Assembly (NCBI GenBank): GCA_002786025.1
Contig: NHNW01000079.1
Location: 90,663 to 154,662 of the forward strand
Direction of reading: 5' to 3'
Source of the DNA: Zasmidium citrigriseum
Taxonomy: Eukaryota > Ascomycota > Dothideomycetes > Mycosphaerellales > Mycosphaerellaceae
Length of the DNA: 64,000 bases
In this document: positions 18,111-27,247 of the stretch, piece after piece
How the letters are laid out: each line of letters begins with the position of its first letter
Position numbering within the stretch: the stretch's first letter is position 1
Translations under genes and position numbers: made by a program
The notes under the pieces: generated by a model
What the model was told of the DNA's origin: nothing
Database searches by the model: none
What the model saw: only the letters and a program-made list of their open reading frames with translations

Positions 18111-20621
18111 TCACGGCGTCACAGTCCGATCAATCCTAAAGCTCCTCATCCCATTCTCCTCCTCGTCCACACCAATCCTCTCCAGCTCTTCCCAAATCTG
18201 CGGATATTTCTCTTTACACCACTCCTCCACATCAGCTTGCGGAGCTTGTCCAGAGCAGCCAGCAAACAGACTGCCAATAAGGAAAGTATCGACCTCGAGC
18301 TCGCCCCTCGACTCAGCCTCCTCCAGCGCCGTGATGGCCTTCTCTGTGTTGCCATTTCCAGCCAATGCAGCAATGTACGATGCCCACAGAGCCTGATCGA
18401 GGTCAATGTTCATGCTTCGTAGTTTGGCCCAGATCTTCTCTGCTCTGAGGTCGCCGAAGGGAGACTTCTCGCAAGCTCGCAGGGCGATGTGGATGCTGTT
18501 GTACGTCGGTCCTTCTTTGCTCGCTACAATGTCATCCCAGAAGGTCAGTGCTCGACGTGGATTGCCGCATGCGCTGTAGCCGATCATCAAAGCGTTCAGG
18601 AGGTAGGTGTTGGTGTCGATGTTGTAGTCGAGCTTGAGCTGATTGTGGATGACTTCCAGGGTGTCCAAGTCTCTCAACTTCGCCGCACCAAGGAAAGCTG
18701 CAACGTATGTGTCGATCGTTGGAATGGTATCCTCTCTATAGTGCGAGCGCATGGTATTGAAGATATTGACAGACACATCCGGCCGCTCTCGTCTGAAGAA
18801 CACGAGCATGATTTGTGTTCGCTCGTCCCGCTGCATTTCGTCGAAAGTTTCAACGAGCACGTTATATGCATCCCACACACGCGAGAGGGGTGTTTCTGGG
18901 TCAAGGCAGTAGGCCACCAGATCTCGTCGAATGGTGTCCCTCTCTGCAGTGGAGTAATGGTACGCATGCGTGTTCATGAGATCGGTCACATCGTGGATCT
19001 CGTCGCGGTTCAGATGTAGGAGAGCTAGAGCTGATGCGGTCGCAGGCTCAAATCGGGCTTTTCGATCAGAAAGGTCGGCAGCAACATTCATGATCGTGTC
19101 GAAATCGTGACGCTTGCTGTGACAGAGCGCCACAATCAGCTCATTGACAACGGCGACATCTCCGTTCGAGGACAGGTCCATGGATTGCAAGTTCTTGTAT
19201 GCAACAAGTGCGCCGTCAATGTCGGATATTTTCAGTCGATATTTCATCTGCAGGACGTAGGTGTTGGCATTTGGATGGATGTCACGGGCCTTGCCAATTG
19301 CGATGAAACGCTCAGCGAGGTAGGGATCGTTCTTGGAGGTGGCAGTTTCCACAAGCGCATTGATTGTCGCTATGTCCGGCCTGAGCTGGGGCCCGCTCTT
19401 GTTGGCCGACTCCATGACATTGAACATGCGGTCTATCTCGTCTGCGCCCTTGCCGGTGCCGGCGGCCCAGACAAAGATTGCGTCCCACATCTCTTTGGAT
19501 GGTTTCGTAGCCAGACATTGTCGCACCACATCGTGTCCGAGTTCCAGCTGACGATGGTCCAAACACCACTGCAGAACTTTCTTCGTGAAATCAGCGTGGA
19601 ATTTGGGCTTGTGCTTGCGATCTGCGTTAGAGGCGTCTGATCCGAGTTCTGAGTACCAGGCCTTGATCGGTTCGGCTTGGTCTCTACGCAGATAAAATTT
19701 CAGCATATGCGTGGCCAACCGTTTCCTCTCAACGCCACGCGCGAGCGCGGTGTCCAGCACGTCCAAGAGCTCGGTCTCGTTGTCTAATCGGGAGTAGCCA
19801 CGGACCACACTTAGCCAGTGCGCCTGGTATTGTGGTAATGAAGGCATCGGATCAGGGCCATCATCCCTAGAGGCACTGTTGCCGTCCGCGGTGTCAAGCT
19901 CCGGGTCTTCCGTTTCGTCCATCAAGCTCGAGGGTGTATCTCGCTGCGCCTCCATCTGCAAAAGGAACTTTCGAGCCTCATCGGCCTTCCCGCTGAGCGC
20001 CAGCATGTGAAGGTATGCTAGTGCCGCACCGCGGCGTGCCACATGGTTTGGAGCAGACTCTTCAACGAACTTCGCAAGGGCAACGTGGCTGGTGGTTGCC
20101 GAAGTAGAGCGGTAGAGAAGCGTGGTCGCATTCTGGAGAGACTTTCCACTCAGAAGTTTCTTGAAAGACGTCTCTGCCAGAGGCCGCCCCGCTTCATCGT
20201 GCTCCAAGCAGTATCGTAGGCATGGTAAGAGCAGTTCGGCTTGGGTATCTTCGAGTTGCGAATCGTTGTGACGCATGTGCAAGAGAAACTGACGAATGGC
20301 ATCTGCAACCTCATTCGGTGGCGGTAGCCTTGCCCGCATATTCTTCATCTTGACATACTCCATCATCTTCTCCACTCCTGGCGCCATGTCCGCATCTTTA
20401 CTGTCTCTCTTCGATCCACCACCAAACATGCTCAAGTTGAAGAACGTCCTTTGCTGCTGCGAGGACAAAGCCACCCTCCCATTTCGAGCTCCCGCTCTCT
20501 TCGATGACTCGTAAAGCTGGCGTATCGATCCATAGTGTCGCCGTCGAAGGCATCCTCGATGGACAATGGGCTCGTTGGCGAGGATGCTCCTGAAGACGCG
20601 GCGAGTGAGGTGGGAGGCCAT
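18111..20621 (-). CDS. Mitochondrial PPR protein, CIA84-like complex I assembly factor, 836 aa
   Basis: This is a single exon. A longer frame starts 16 codons upstream, but only with GTG; the first ATG (MASHLTRRVFRSILANEP) at 20621 is preferred. It begins a basic, acid-poor mitochondrial presequence. The body is a succession of ~35-residue helical pairs of pentatricopeptide type (for example NTYVLQMKYRLKISDIDGALVAYKNL, NTYLLNALMIGYSACGNPRRALTFWDDI). A segment near residue 80 (FFNLSMFGGGSK...PGVEKMMEYVKMKNMRARLPPP) resembles fungal complex I intermediate-associated protein 84. CIA84 is a chaperone for the membrane arm of NADH dehydrogenase in Neurospora. Identification is from remembered family pattern; a mitochondrial RNA-binding PPR is the alternative. 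It is divergent from mitoribosomal S18. Confidence 0.65.
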   Translation of the reverse strand: MASHLTRRVFRSILANEPIVHRGCLRRRHYGSIRQLYESSKRAGARNGRVALSSQQQRTFFNLSMFGGGSKRDSKDADMAPGVEKMMEYVKMKNMRARLPPPNEVADAIRQFLLHMRHNDSQLEDTQAELLLPCLRYCLEHDEAGRPLAETSFKKLLSGKSLQNATTLLYRSTSATTSHVALAKFVEESAPNHVARRGAALAYLHMLALSGKADEARKFLLQMEAQRDTPSSLMDETEDPELDTADGNSASRDDGPDPMPSLPQYQAHWLSVVRGYSRLDNETELLDVLDTALARGVERKRLATHMLKFYLRRDQAEPIKAWYSELGSDASNADRKHKPKFHADFTKKVLQWCLDHRQLELGHDVVRQCLATKPSKEMWDAIFVWAAGTGKGADEIDRMFNVMESANKSGPQLRPDIATINALVETATSKNDPYLAERFIAIGKARDIHPNANTYVLQMKYRLKISDIDGALVAYKNLQSMDLSSNGDVAVVNELIVALCHSKRHDFDTIMNVAADLSDRKARFEPATASALALLHLNRDEIHDVTDLMNTHAYHYSTAERDTIRRDLVAYCLDPETPLSRVWDAYNVLVETFDEMQRDERTQIMLVFFRRERPDVSVNIFNTMRSHYREDTIPTIDTYVAAFLGAAKLRDLDTLEVIHNQLKLDYNIDTNTYLLNALMIGYSACGNPRRALTFWDDIVASKEGPTYNSIHIALRACEKSPFGDLRAEKIWAKLRSMNIDLDQALWASYIAALAGNGNTEKAITALEEAESRGELEVDTFLIGSLFAGCSGQAPQADVEEWCKEKYPQIWEELERIGVDEEENGMRSFRIDRTVTP

Positions 20622-20854
20622 TGTGGTCGTGAGATTCGTATCAATCCATTGGGCTGGTCCAGTATTCACAATCTGTCCATCAATTGAGGCTGGATTTGAT
20701 TAGTATGTGCAAGTAATGGGCAGCATGGAGAGCTGGGCGAGTGATGAGGTCGTCGACGTCTTGGCACCTCCGAGCCAACTCCGCAACTCCATCCTCGCGT
20801 GCCGTCTCCTGCAATGCGACTTCACCTCCCATCAACACCACCACATCCACCAAA
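20622..20854. promoter_or_regulatory. 233-bp divergent promoter shared by two mitochondrial-protein genes
   Basis: This short gap separates the ATGs of the CIA84-like gene and the mitochondrial S18 gene, both nuclear-encoded mitochondrial proteins. I see no TATA box. The shared promoter could co-regulate them, but this is inference from arrangement. Confidence 0.4.
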
Positions 20855-21594
20855 ATGTCGCTGGAAACCGCCTTCAAACGCCTGTCAATACGGCAATCGT
20901 CTATCTGCCATCAATGCCGACGACCGTTCGCATCTTCCGCCCAACGGCACCAACCACCACCACAGCAGTCCGCGACCAGTTCCTTAGTTGGTACGCCAGA
21001 TCCCATCTCTTCAAGCATTTTGCATACTGATACACCGGACCAGATATGATTCAATCGCCTCGCGGCCAAACAACTGCCACTTCCCCCTCCCGACAACAAC
21101 CACCTTCCTCTTCCAGCAACAACAACTTCCAAATGATGCTCGACACCGTCCAAACAGCAACAAAACAATCCAGAACCGAGCAAAACCGCACCGCCCTCGC
21201 CGAGCTCCGCCGCGGCTACACCCGCAAAGAGCTCGAAGGCCAAGTAACTCGCCGCTACAAAGTCGGCGACGTCTACGCGCCCCACGACCTCTCCGGCGCC
21301 GAAGCCGCGAAATGGAAGAAGCAGTCCAAAAAGCCGCGCCCGCGTTTCGATGTGCTGGATCAGCTGGGCATTGATCCGAGGAAGCATTATACGAATTTCA
21401 GCATGATGGGGGAGTATATGACGGAGTTGGGCAAGATTAAGAGTGGGAAGGATACGGGACTTAGGCCGGTGAATCAGAGGCGGATGGCGAAGGCGATTCG
21501 ACGGGCGGTGGGGGTGGGGTTGTTGATGCCGGGGACGCATAAGCATCCGGAGTTGCTGAAGTTGGATCGGGAGATGGCGAGCAGCCAGCGGTGA
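20855..21594 (+). CDS. RSM18: Mitochondrial small-subunit ribosomal protein bS18m (Rsm18), 228 aa
   Basis: Two exons: 20855-20990 and 21044-21594, with a 53-bp intron (donor gtacgc, branch tactgat, acceptor accag). The ATG context is cacaaaATGtcg-like. The first exon gives a basic presequence with CHQCRRPFASSAQR. The C-terminal half carries the ribosomal S18 domain: FDVLDQLGIDPRKHYTNFSMMGEYMTELGKI, then TGLRPVNQRRMAKAIRRAVGVGLLMP, the usual conserved TGL..xxQR..aIRRA block. The protein sits on the mitoribosome platform next to bS6 and the 3' end of small rRNA. The extra N-terminal and linker sequence is normal for fungal mitoribosomal proteins. The neighbouring divergent gene is also mitochondrial. 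Confidence 0.9.
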
Positions 21595-22099
21595 TGGAAG
21601 AGAGAAGAGAACTTTTTCTCTGTCGAGAAGAGATTGAAATACCCACGTCGGCCAAAACGCCTCCGCATGATTCCTTGAGTCCTTCCGTCTCCTAGCCGTG
21701 ACATTCAGAGCTTCCAGTTCCCTCATGCAGAGGTCTTGACTGCTTCTAGGCAACTACGTTCAGTCGCTGCTGTTCGATTCGTTTTGCCATCTGGTATTCA
21801 AGCTTGCAGAAATGTTCGTTTTCGGCATCCATCGCGGCCGAGCAAACAGCCCGCATCTCCCCTGCCACAATTCGAGAAACCACTAACACTGACGCAGTGA
21901 ATCGTACACTGCTCCATCTCAGCGCCCTACATCAGGAGGTCCTGTTCGAAGTGTCGAGCCGCATCTATCCGTATCTTTACAACAATGGCTCGTGCACCTT
22001 AATTTGCAGGCGAGCAAACAACCGCAACACATAAAGGTACCTTGGAATGCCGTCTGAGATGGAACTTCCCAACGAAGGTTGTTCCAGGACTCTATCAGC
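21595..22099. other. Intergenic region between RSM18 and F-box-like copy 3
   Basis: No conserved open frame, RNA gene or repeat recognised. It contains the RSM18 3' flank and the promoter of the next gene. Confidence 0.5.
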
Positions 22100-23275
22100 A
22101 TGTCAGATTCAGCACCGTCACATCTTATGGCTCCTGCACAGACCGACGTCTCGCCAGAGCCTGCTGAGCAGAGGGAGAACCAGCCAAGACAAATCAGCGA
22201 TATCAGCAACAAATACTCACATCATATGGCAGAGATGTCAATCGGCCAGGCCCCTCCCCATGAAAAGCTGGAGAAAGGCCAGTGCCATTTCCTAAACGCC
22301 ATCCCGGCCGAGATCCGCGTTCAGATCTGCAAGGAGCTACTCTTGTTCGATGAAAACGAGCCGGAGAAAGTCCTTACGCCACAGGTCCTCGCGACCTGCC
22401 GCTTGGTCTACCGAGAAGCCCAACCCATCTTGGAGAAGAATCTGAACACCACTCTCCTCAGACGCATTGCCCTTAGATCAGACGCCGAACCCACCCTCCG
22501 TAAAGGCCAGGGCGTTCCACTCCCAATGCCAAGGGCCGAAAACCTCGACGAAGAACTCAGAACCTGGGTTCCAGTCGCGTCAGGCATCCGACGTGCAGTG
22601 GTCGATGTTCAGATCTTCCACGTCACGGGAGAAGACCGATCACGACCATACCCTCAACGAATGGACAGCGAGAAACTTCTCAAAGCTCGCTTTCAACTCT
22701 ACCTCCTCGTCACCCAAGCCCTGCAATCGACGACCATCAAACATGTCTGCTTCAAATTGCGTCTGTCCCGCGACGGCAAATGCCCCAGAACCGACGTCCG
22801 CGACGCAGAAGCCGCCCTCATCCAGGACCTCACCCTCCCTATCCGCCAACTCCACCACGGCCCACGCATAACCCTCCACCTCGCCGGCTCCATAACACCC
22901 ACAACCAAGACCCTCCTCTTCAACCCCACCCTCTACTCCTCGCGCTCCAAGGAGTCCTTCGACAACAAAACCGCCATGTGGAAATGGCTCCAGGTCCAAT
23001 CACAGGCCCGAGACTTGCAAGAACTGCTCGCGCGCGCGAGGATGTTGCATGGGACGGGCGTGCAGTATCTGATGCACTCGCTGTGTGGGAGGCTGTTGCG
23101 TCCGGCGGGGTTTACGGATCATTCGAGCTGGGCGCTGGATTATGTGCAGAAGGAGAATCTTTTGTGGGATGCGGCGGTGGAGGCGGAGGGAAGATTGACG
23201 AGTGGGGAGTGGGCGGCGAGACGGCAGAGGGCGGAGGCGTATTTGGCGGGATTGGGGATCGCTGCGAATTCTTGA
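22100..23275 (+). CDS. F-box-like (2EXR-type) family protein, copy 3, 391 aa
   Basis: This is a single exon. The frame is open seven codons further upstream, but only from TTG; the ATG at 22100 (MSDSAPSHLMAPAQ) is chosen. After a ~65-residue disordered start comes the family core KGQCHFLNAIPAEIRVQICKELLLFDE, then LTPQVLATCRLVYREAQPIL. Further blocks match copy 1 (LKARFQLYLLVTQALQ, LPIRQLHHGP, TAMWKWLQVQ, LLARARMLHGTGVQYL, LCGRLLRPAGF). The C-terminus is helical and Ala/Glu/Arg-rich and ends AEAYLAGLGIAANS, so this copy appears full-length, unlike copy 1. No enzymatic motif is seen. Confidence 0.78.
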   Translation: MSDSAPSHLMAPAQTDVSPEPAEQRENQPRQISDISNKYSHHMAEMSIGQAPPHEKLEKGQCHFLNAIPAEIRVQICKELLLFDENEPEKVLTPQVLATCRLVYREAQPILEKNLNTTLLRRIALRSDAEPTLRKGQGVPLPMPRAENLDEELRTWVPVASGIRRAVVDVQIFHVTGEDRSRPYPQRMDSEKLLKARFQLYLLVTQALQSTTIKHVCFKLRLSRDGKCPRTDVRDAEAALIQDLTLPIRQLHHGPRITLHLAGSITPTTKTLLFNPTLYSSRSKESFDNKTAMWKWLQVQSQARDLQELLARARMLHGTGVQYLMHSLCGRLLRPAGFTDHSSWALDYVQKENLLWDAAVEAEGRLTSGEWAARRQRAEAYLAGLGIAANS

Positions 23276-23874
23276 GGGCGATAGGCTGGACTGAGGTTTC
23301 TTAGATTGCGGATGACTTGATGTTGGCGGAAGGAGGTATTTGGACAGGGTGAGGGGAACTCGTAAACATGGTCTGCCGTGACCCGGATCAAATGGTCATG
23401 AATCTTCTGAATCGAATTTGAATAGGCCTAGGCTATATTCTGAATAGGAATATATTCATGAAACCTATTCAATGATTCATGAATATTAGTGGGTTCAGGA
23501 CCACTCTGCGCGACCGTTGAATGGGAGGAAGAATGCGTATGGCAACGTCCGTGCGAGGCCGTGGTTTGATTGCCTGCAGGCTGTCGCTTTGGAAGGCATG
23601 CTGTAGAGGGGGACCACGAGTATGACGAAGTTGGGTCGCGACTTTGAAGTGTTGGTGCGTTTGGTGAGGAGGCGTTCGTTATGGGGAAAAATGGTGGAGA
23701 AAGGCAGGAGCGAAGGGGCCGACCAAATAAAGCTGTTTGATCATCCAGCCGTAGTTCGAACCGCGCGTAGAGCCATCAAGCCAACTTAATCAAAACAGAA
23801 TCCAAACAATATGAACGTTTATACACCTATATCCACGCCCACAGCAGATACCACCCCAAAAGATATTGCCGGCC
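23276..23874. other. Intergenic region with AT-rich inverted words
   Basis: No gene is seen. At 23396-23483 an AT-rich patch carries TCATGAA three times (23396, 23456, 23477; the last two extend to the palindrome TTCATGAA), interleaved with gaatag and ctattc words in both orientations. It is neither a clean hairpin nor a simple tandem array. Confidence 0.5.
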
Positions 23875-24113
23875 AAAAAAAAAAGAAAAAAAAAATCAGG
23901 ACACATCTAACATCGCAATCTCGTGTCATATCACACGTCTGACTCGGTCGCAACCAACCAGACCTGCTGCGCGCACCCGGGTTCCGCAGAGAACTCCCCA
24001 GACCCGTGGGAATCGAACCAACACGTCTCCTGGCCACACACCTTGGGTCCCTGCGCAAGCGCGTGGGAGGTGGTGGAATCGCAGGCGCCATAACCACTAG
24101 ACCAAGGCCAGGA
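23875..24113 (-). ncRNA. tRNA-like Pol III transcription unit (box A, box B, T-run terminator)
   Basis: On the minus strand TGGTCTAGTGG (24104-24094) matches the tRNA box A consensus, and GGTTCGATTCC (24019-24009) matches box B exactly. A D-arm-like hairpin GTC/GGC surrounds box A. CCTGC...GCAGG (24085-24081 with 24054-24050) forms an anticodon-like stem. TCCTGGCC (24113-24106) pairs perfectly with GGCCAGGA (24035-24028). The box A-B distance and pairing do not give a normal cloverleaf, even allowing an intron or a long variable arm. About 115 bases after box B comes T10-C-T10 (23895-23875), a strong Pol III terminator. Likely options are a novel tRNA-derived ncRNA, a SINE-like element, or a decayed tRNA gene. 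Expected transcript length is roughly 220 nt. Confidence 0.55.
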
Positions 24114-24904
24114 ATGCGGAGATTGCGGAATCATTGGTGGATGAGGGTGAATTGTTGTTTATATAGGTTGGTTGGGGCTGGCCAATGAGGGGCGCGGCTG
24201 TGCGGCGGCGACGGAGGTGGGAGGATGGCGGTGTTTGGTGAGGGTTGCGGAGGTGGGAGGCGGTCGGGAGGAGTCGGTCGGAGTCGAGGGCGTTGCACAT
24301 TCACCGTCGCATGTGCCGATCGTCTCCGAGGTGTCATTTCGCGCATATCGCTGTCGTCGGTGTGGTGGCCATATTGTTGATTCCTCGGCCGCATTGCGAA
24401 ACACCGCGGCGAGCATTTCCCACCCGCTGCTCCTCTGCACATTCCCGAGCCGCGACTCACTTCCAAGTACCAGCAAGCCTCGTTTCCCGAGCAGAAATCG
24501 ATAGTGATCCATAGCGAGAGTAGTCGCAATCTACTGCATCGTTTTGAAGAGAATTGGAGCGTCTGGCATTTTACCACGGCAATTTCGGAATAGGGGAGCC
24601 GGGGCCTTCGCAGGATAGTGGAGGTCGGAAAGGCAGCGCATGGATCTTCGACAACAAAGTCGCACGGCCATTCTCGCGGCCGCATGGGTGCTGCAAGTCT
24701 CGCATGATATCGTGTATGTGTCATGTGCAGAGTCGGTCCTCATGGCCGCAGGAAGCACATGGTCCAACGATGTCCAATTTCAACTCCCCAAGTCATATTT
24801 CAATTCTTTCAATTCTTTCATTCGGTCATCTCGGTCATCTTTCTCATTCCAATACATCCTTCTTTCACTTCTCCTCTCGCTCTCTCTCCCCTCTCGTTCT
24901 TCCA
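24114..24904. other. Intergenic region, pyrimidine-rich near BolA 3' end
   Basis: No conserved frame. From about 24778 to 24925 the plus strand is a long pyrimidine-rich tract (repeated tttcaattc and tctctctc words). It lies directly downstream of the minus-strand BolA-like gene, so it is probably 3' untranslated or terminator sequence. The rest shows nothing I can name. Confidence 0.45.
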
Positions 24905-25270
24905 TCATCCACCACCCTGCTTCTTCTCCCACTCCTCCGGCGTAAAACACTTCGGCGTCCAAGCATGTATCGCAGCAATCTCCTCCTTCAATGCCGCATT
25001 AACCAGCCGATGTCTGGCCAGAGTCGTCTTCTTCGCAAACTGCGGCGAAACAATAATGGCCTCGAACATCTGCCCACAACCACCTGAAGTGAAGTCAGCG
25101 ATCACAATCTTATCAGATCAAGCTGCAGATTCCGATCACGCACCTGACAAATCTGCGATGTCGACGTGGCTGGCCTGTAGTGTGTCCTGGATCTTTGCGG
25201 TCAGGGATTCGATGGTGACGCCGGAGGAGGCGGGTTTCGAGTCGATGTCCATGGCTGTGGAGGCGCTCAT
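24905..25270 (-). CDS. BOL2: BolA-like protein (Bol2/Fra2 type), 101 aa
   Basis: Two exons: 25270-25144 and 25083-24905, with a 60-bp intron (donor gtgcgt, acceptor cttcag). The spliced protein reads [23 protein letters not shown] followed by [21 protein letters not shown]. It continues [24 protein letters not shown]. The GCGQxFE and RHRLVN motifs define BolA proteins; the conserved His and Cys are iron-sulfur ligands shared with a monothiol glutaredoxin. In yeast Fra2-Grx3/4 relays cytosolic iron status to the regulator Aft1; filamentous fungi use other iron regulators, so the downstream target here is uncertain. The C-terminus FTPEEW is family-typical. The ATG at 25270 is chosen because sequence upstream in the frame lacks homology. 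Confidence 0.88.
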
Positions 25271-25470
25271 ATTGGAGGTGGGAGGTGGGGAGTTGTTGGG
25301 AGTGAACGAGGTGAAGTTGACCTGAATTTCGACGGCCGAGATTCGGAGTGACGTCGAGCAAGCCACACTTCGTCGATCTGATGAGCTCCAGCCTCTTGTT
25401 TACTTTTACAATCGAGGAGATCTGATCGTTTATGTTGTTGAGTCGAATATCAAAACGGCTGCACAGCACC

Positions 25471-26914
25471 ATGACTTCCCCAGCGACTGCGGCGCCTTAT
25501 ACGCGCGCTGTCGTCAATGCCATGCGCAAGCTGTGAGCAGATGTCGAGAGACCGATCACAAGACAACGAGAACTGATCGCCAACAGCTACCCAGAGGTCC
25601 TGGCCGACAAGAGCTTCGACAATACCGGATGTACGAACACGATCCTCGTATGCTGTGTAATGAATTTGCGCTGACATGTGACAGTACTCCTTGAAGCACC
25701 CTTTGATCCCGTCCGCCGCCAGATGAACTCGGTCCTCCTCACCGTCGATCTCACCAAGGCCGTTGCCGACGAAGCCATTGAGCGGCAAGACTCGATCATC
25801 ATTGCATATCGTGCGTAGCAGAACAGTTGGATGAGAGGCATGGTAGTCTGACAAGGCGTGAAGCGTAGATCCCATCATCTTCAGAGGCCTCAAGAGTTTG
25901 ACTTTGAAGGATACCCAACAGCAGAGTCTGCTAAGGTTGGCAGCGCAGGGAATCAGTGTATGGAAAGACTCGATCAGAAAAAGAGAATAACGCTGAGATA
26001 TATCCAGGTGTACAGTCCACACACAGCTATCGACTGCGCTCGCGGCGGCCTAGGCGACTGGCTCGCAGACATCGTCACCGGCACACCCACCGACCCCTCC
26101 GAGCTGGAAGACCTCACCGATGGCGAGGCCAACGATTCATCTCAACAATCCCCCGAAAAGCAGACGCCCGCAGAGACTCCACTAGACGATGACAACAAAT
26201 CTCTCCAACCACCCAAACGCCCCGTCTACATGCTTCAACACCACCCCTCCCAACTCTCCCTCCGCGAGCGAGCCCTGAATCTCGGCAACCACCAACACAA
26301 ACGCTACCCGATCCAAAGAACCAAAGTTGAAGGCTACCCCGGCGCAGGCATGGGCCGCGTGATCCACCTCTCAGAACCAGTCCCTCTGACGGACATCATT
26401 GACCGGATAGGACTCGGTTTGGGAAATCCAAAAGGCTTCCCCATCGCAGTACCGCAAGGCAAGCAAGCAGGTGATATGATGATCAGCAGCATCGGGCTGT
26501 GCGCAGGGTCTGGTGGTCATTTATTTCAGGAGATGGAAGCAAGTGGAGAAGACGTCGATTTGTACTTTACGGGCGAGCTGTCGCATCATGAAGCTCTGGC
26601 GGCGATTGAGAAGGGCAAGTGCATTATCTGTCTGTTCCACAGCAATACGGAGAGAGGCTTCTTGCACTCTGTGTTGAAGGGGCAGTTGGAGAAGCAGGTG
26701 AAGCAAGAGGTAAGTCATCGCCGTTCACCAGTGCTAGAGTGAAGCTGATGATGTGCCGCAGTGGGAGAAAATCCGGAACGAAGAGAAAAGCCGCTGGCAG
26801 GGAGGTGCCACGGACGAGTTCATGGAGGCTTTGGATGACGATCATGTGGAGGTGCATGTAAGTGAGGTCGATCGGGATCCATACGGCATCATGATCTCCA
26901 AGTCGGAGATCTAG
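25471..26914 (+). CDS. NIF3: NIF3/DUF34 family metal-binding protein, 391 aa, six exons
   Basis: Exons 25471-25532, 25587-25630, 25685-25810, 25869-25957, 26008-26709 and 26762-26914 join in frame. The introns are 50-58 bp with GT...AG ends. The protein reads RKLYPEVLADKSFDNTGLLLEAP, then AYHPIIFRGLKSLTL and VYSPHTAIDCARGGLGDWLAD. After a fungal-type acidic/Pro insertion come GDMMISSIGLCAGSGGHLF, YFTGELSHHEALAA and FHSNTERGFL. The His residues of the HP, SPHTA, GELSHHE and FHSNTE motifs are the conserved dinuclear metal ligands. The family (yeast Nif3, bacterial YbgI, sometimes labelled GTP cyclohydrolase 1 type 2) is universal, but its reaction is not settled. The C-terminal exon ends EVDRDPYGIMISKSEI. 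It is divergent from BOL2. Confidence 0.92.
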
Positions 26915-27247
26915 AACTGAGTATGGTTTCGGCGTGGTTGGGGATGTGGAGTGGACGGGGTTTGGTCGTGAGATTACGGGAGATACCCCCTTTTCGAATT
27001 GGCTTAGAATGTATGACCGAACGAGTTTGTACAGCAGTCTCACTCGCGCGACATGTTTTGACGACTGACGTATCAAATGTATCAAATAATGAGGCGTGAG
27101 GCAGTAGAAAGACCGAAGCTTTGGGCTCAATTGTGTGTTCCATTCTGAGCATATCTGGTGTTGACGGTAAGGACTGACAGAACGCAGCAAGGTATTCGGC
27201 AAGGACAGGCATGTTGCAATCAAAACAAAAAATCTGCAATTTCTCAA
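26915..27247. other. Gap between convergent NIF3 and MetAP2 genes
   Basis: This 333-bp stretch holds the facing 3' untranslated regions of two convergent genes. No additional frame or RNA gene is supported. Confidence 0.5.

Noticed and set aside
23996..24113. Ordinary tRNA gene
   Set aside because: Box A and B are perfect, but the anticodon loop lacks U33 and the T-stem and acceptor pairing fail in every fold tried, with or without an intron.
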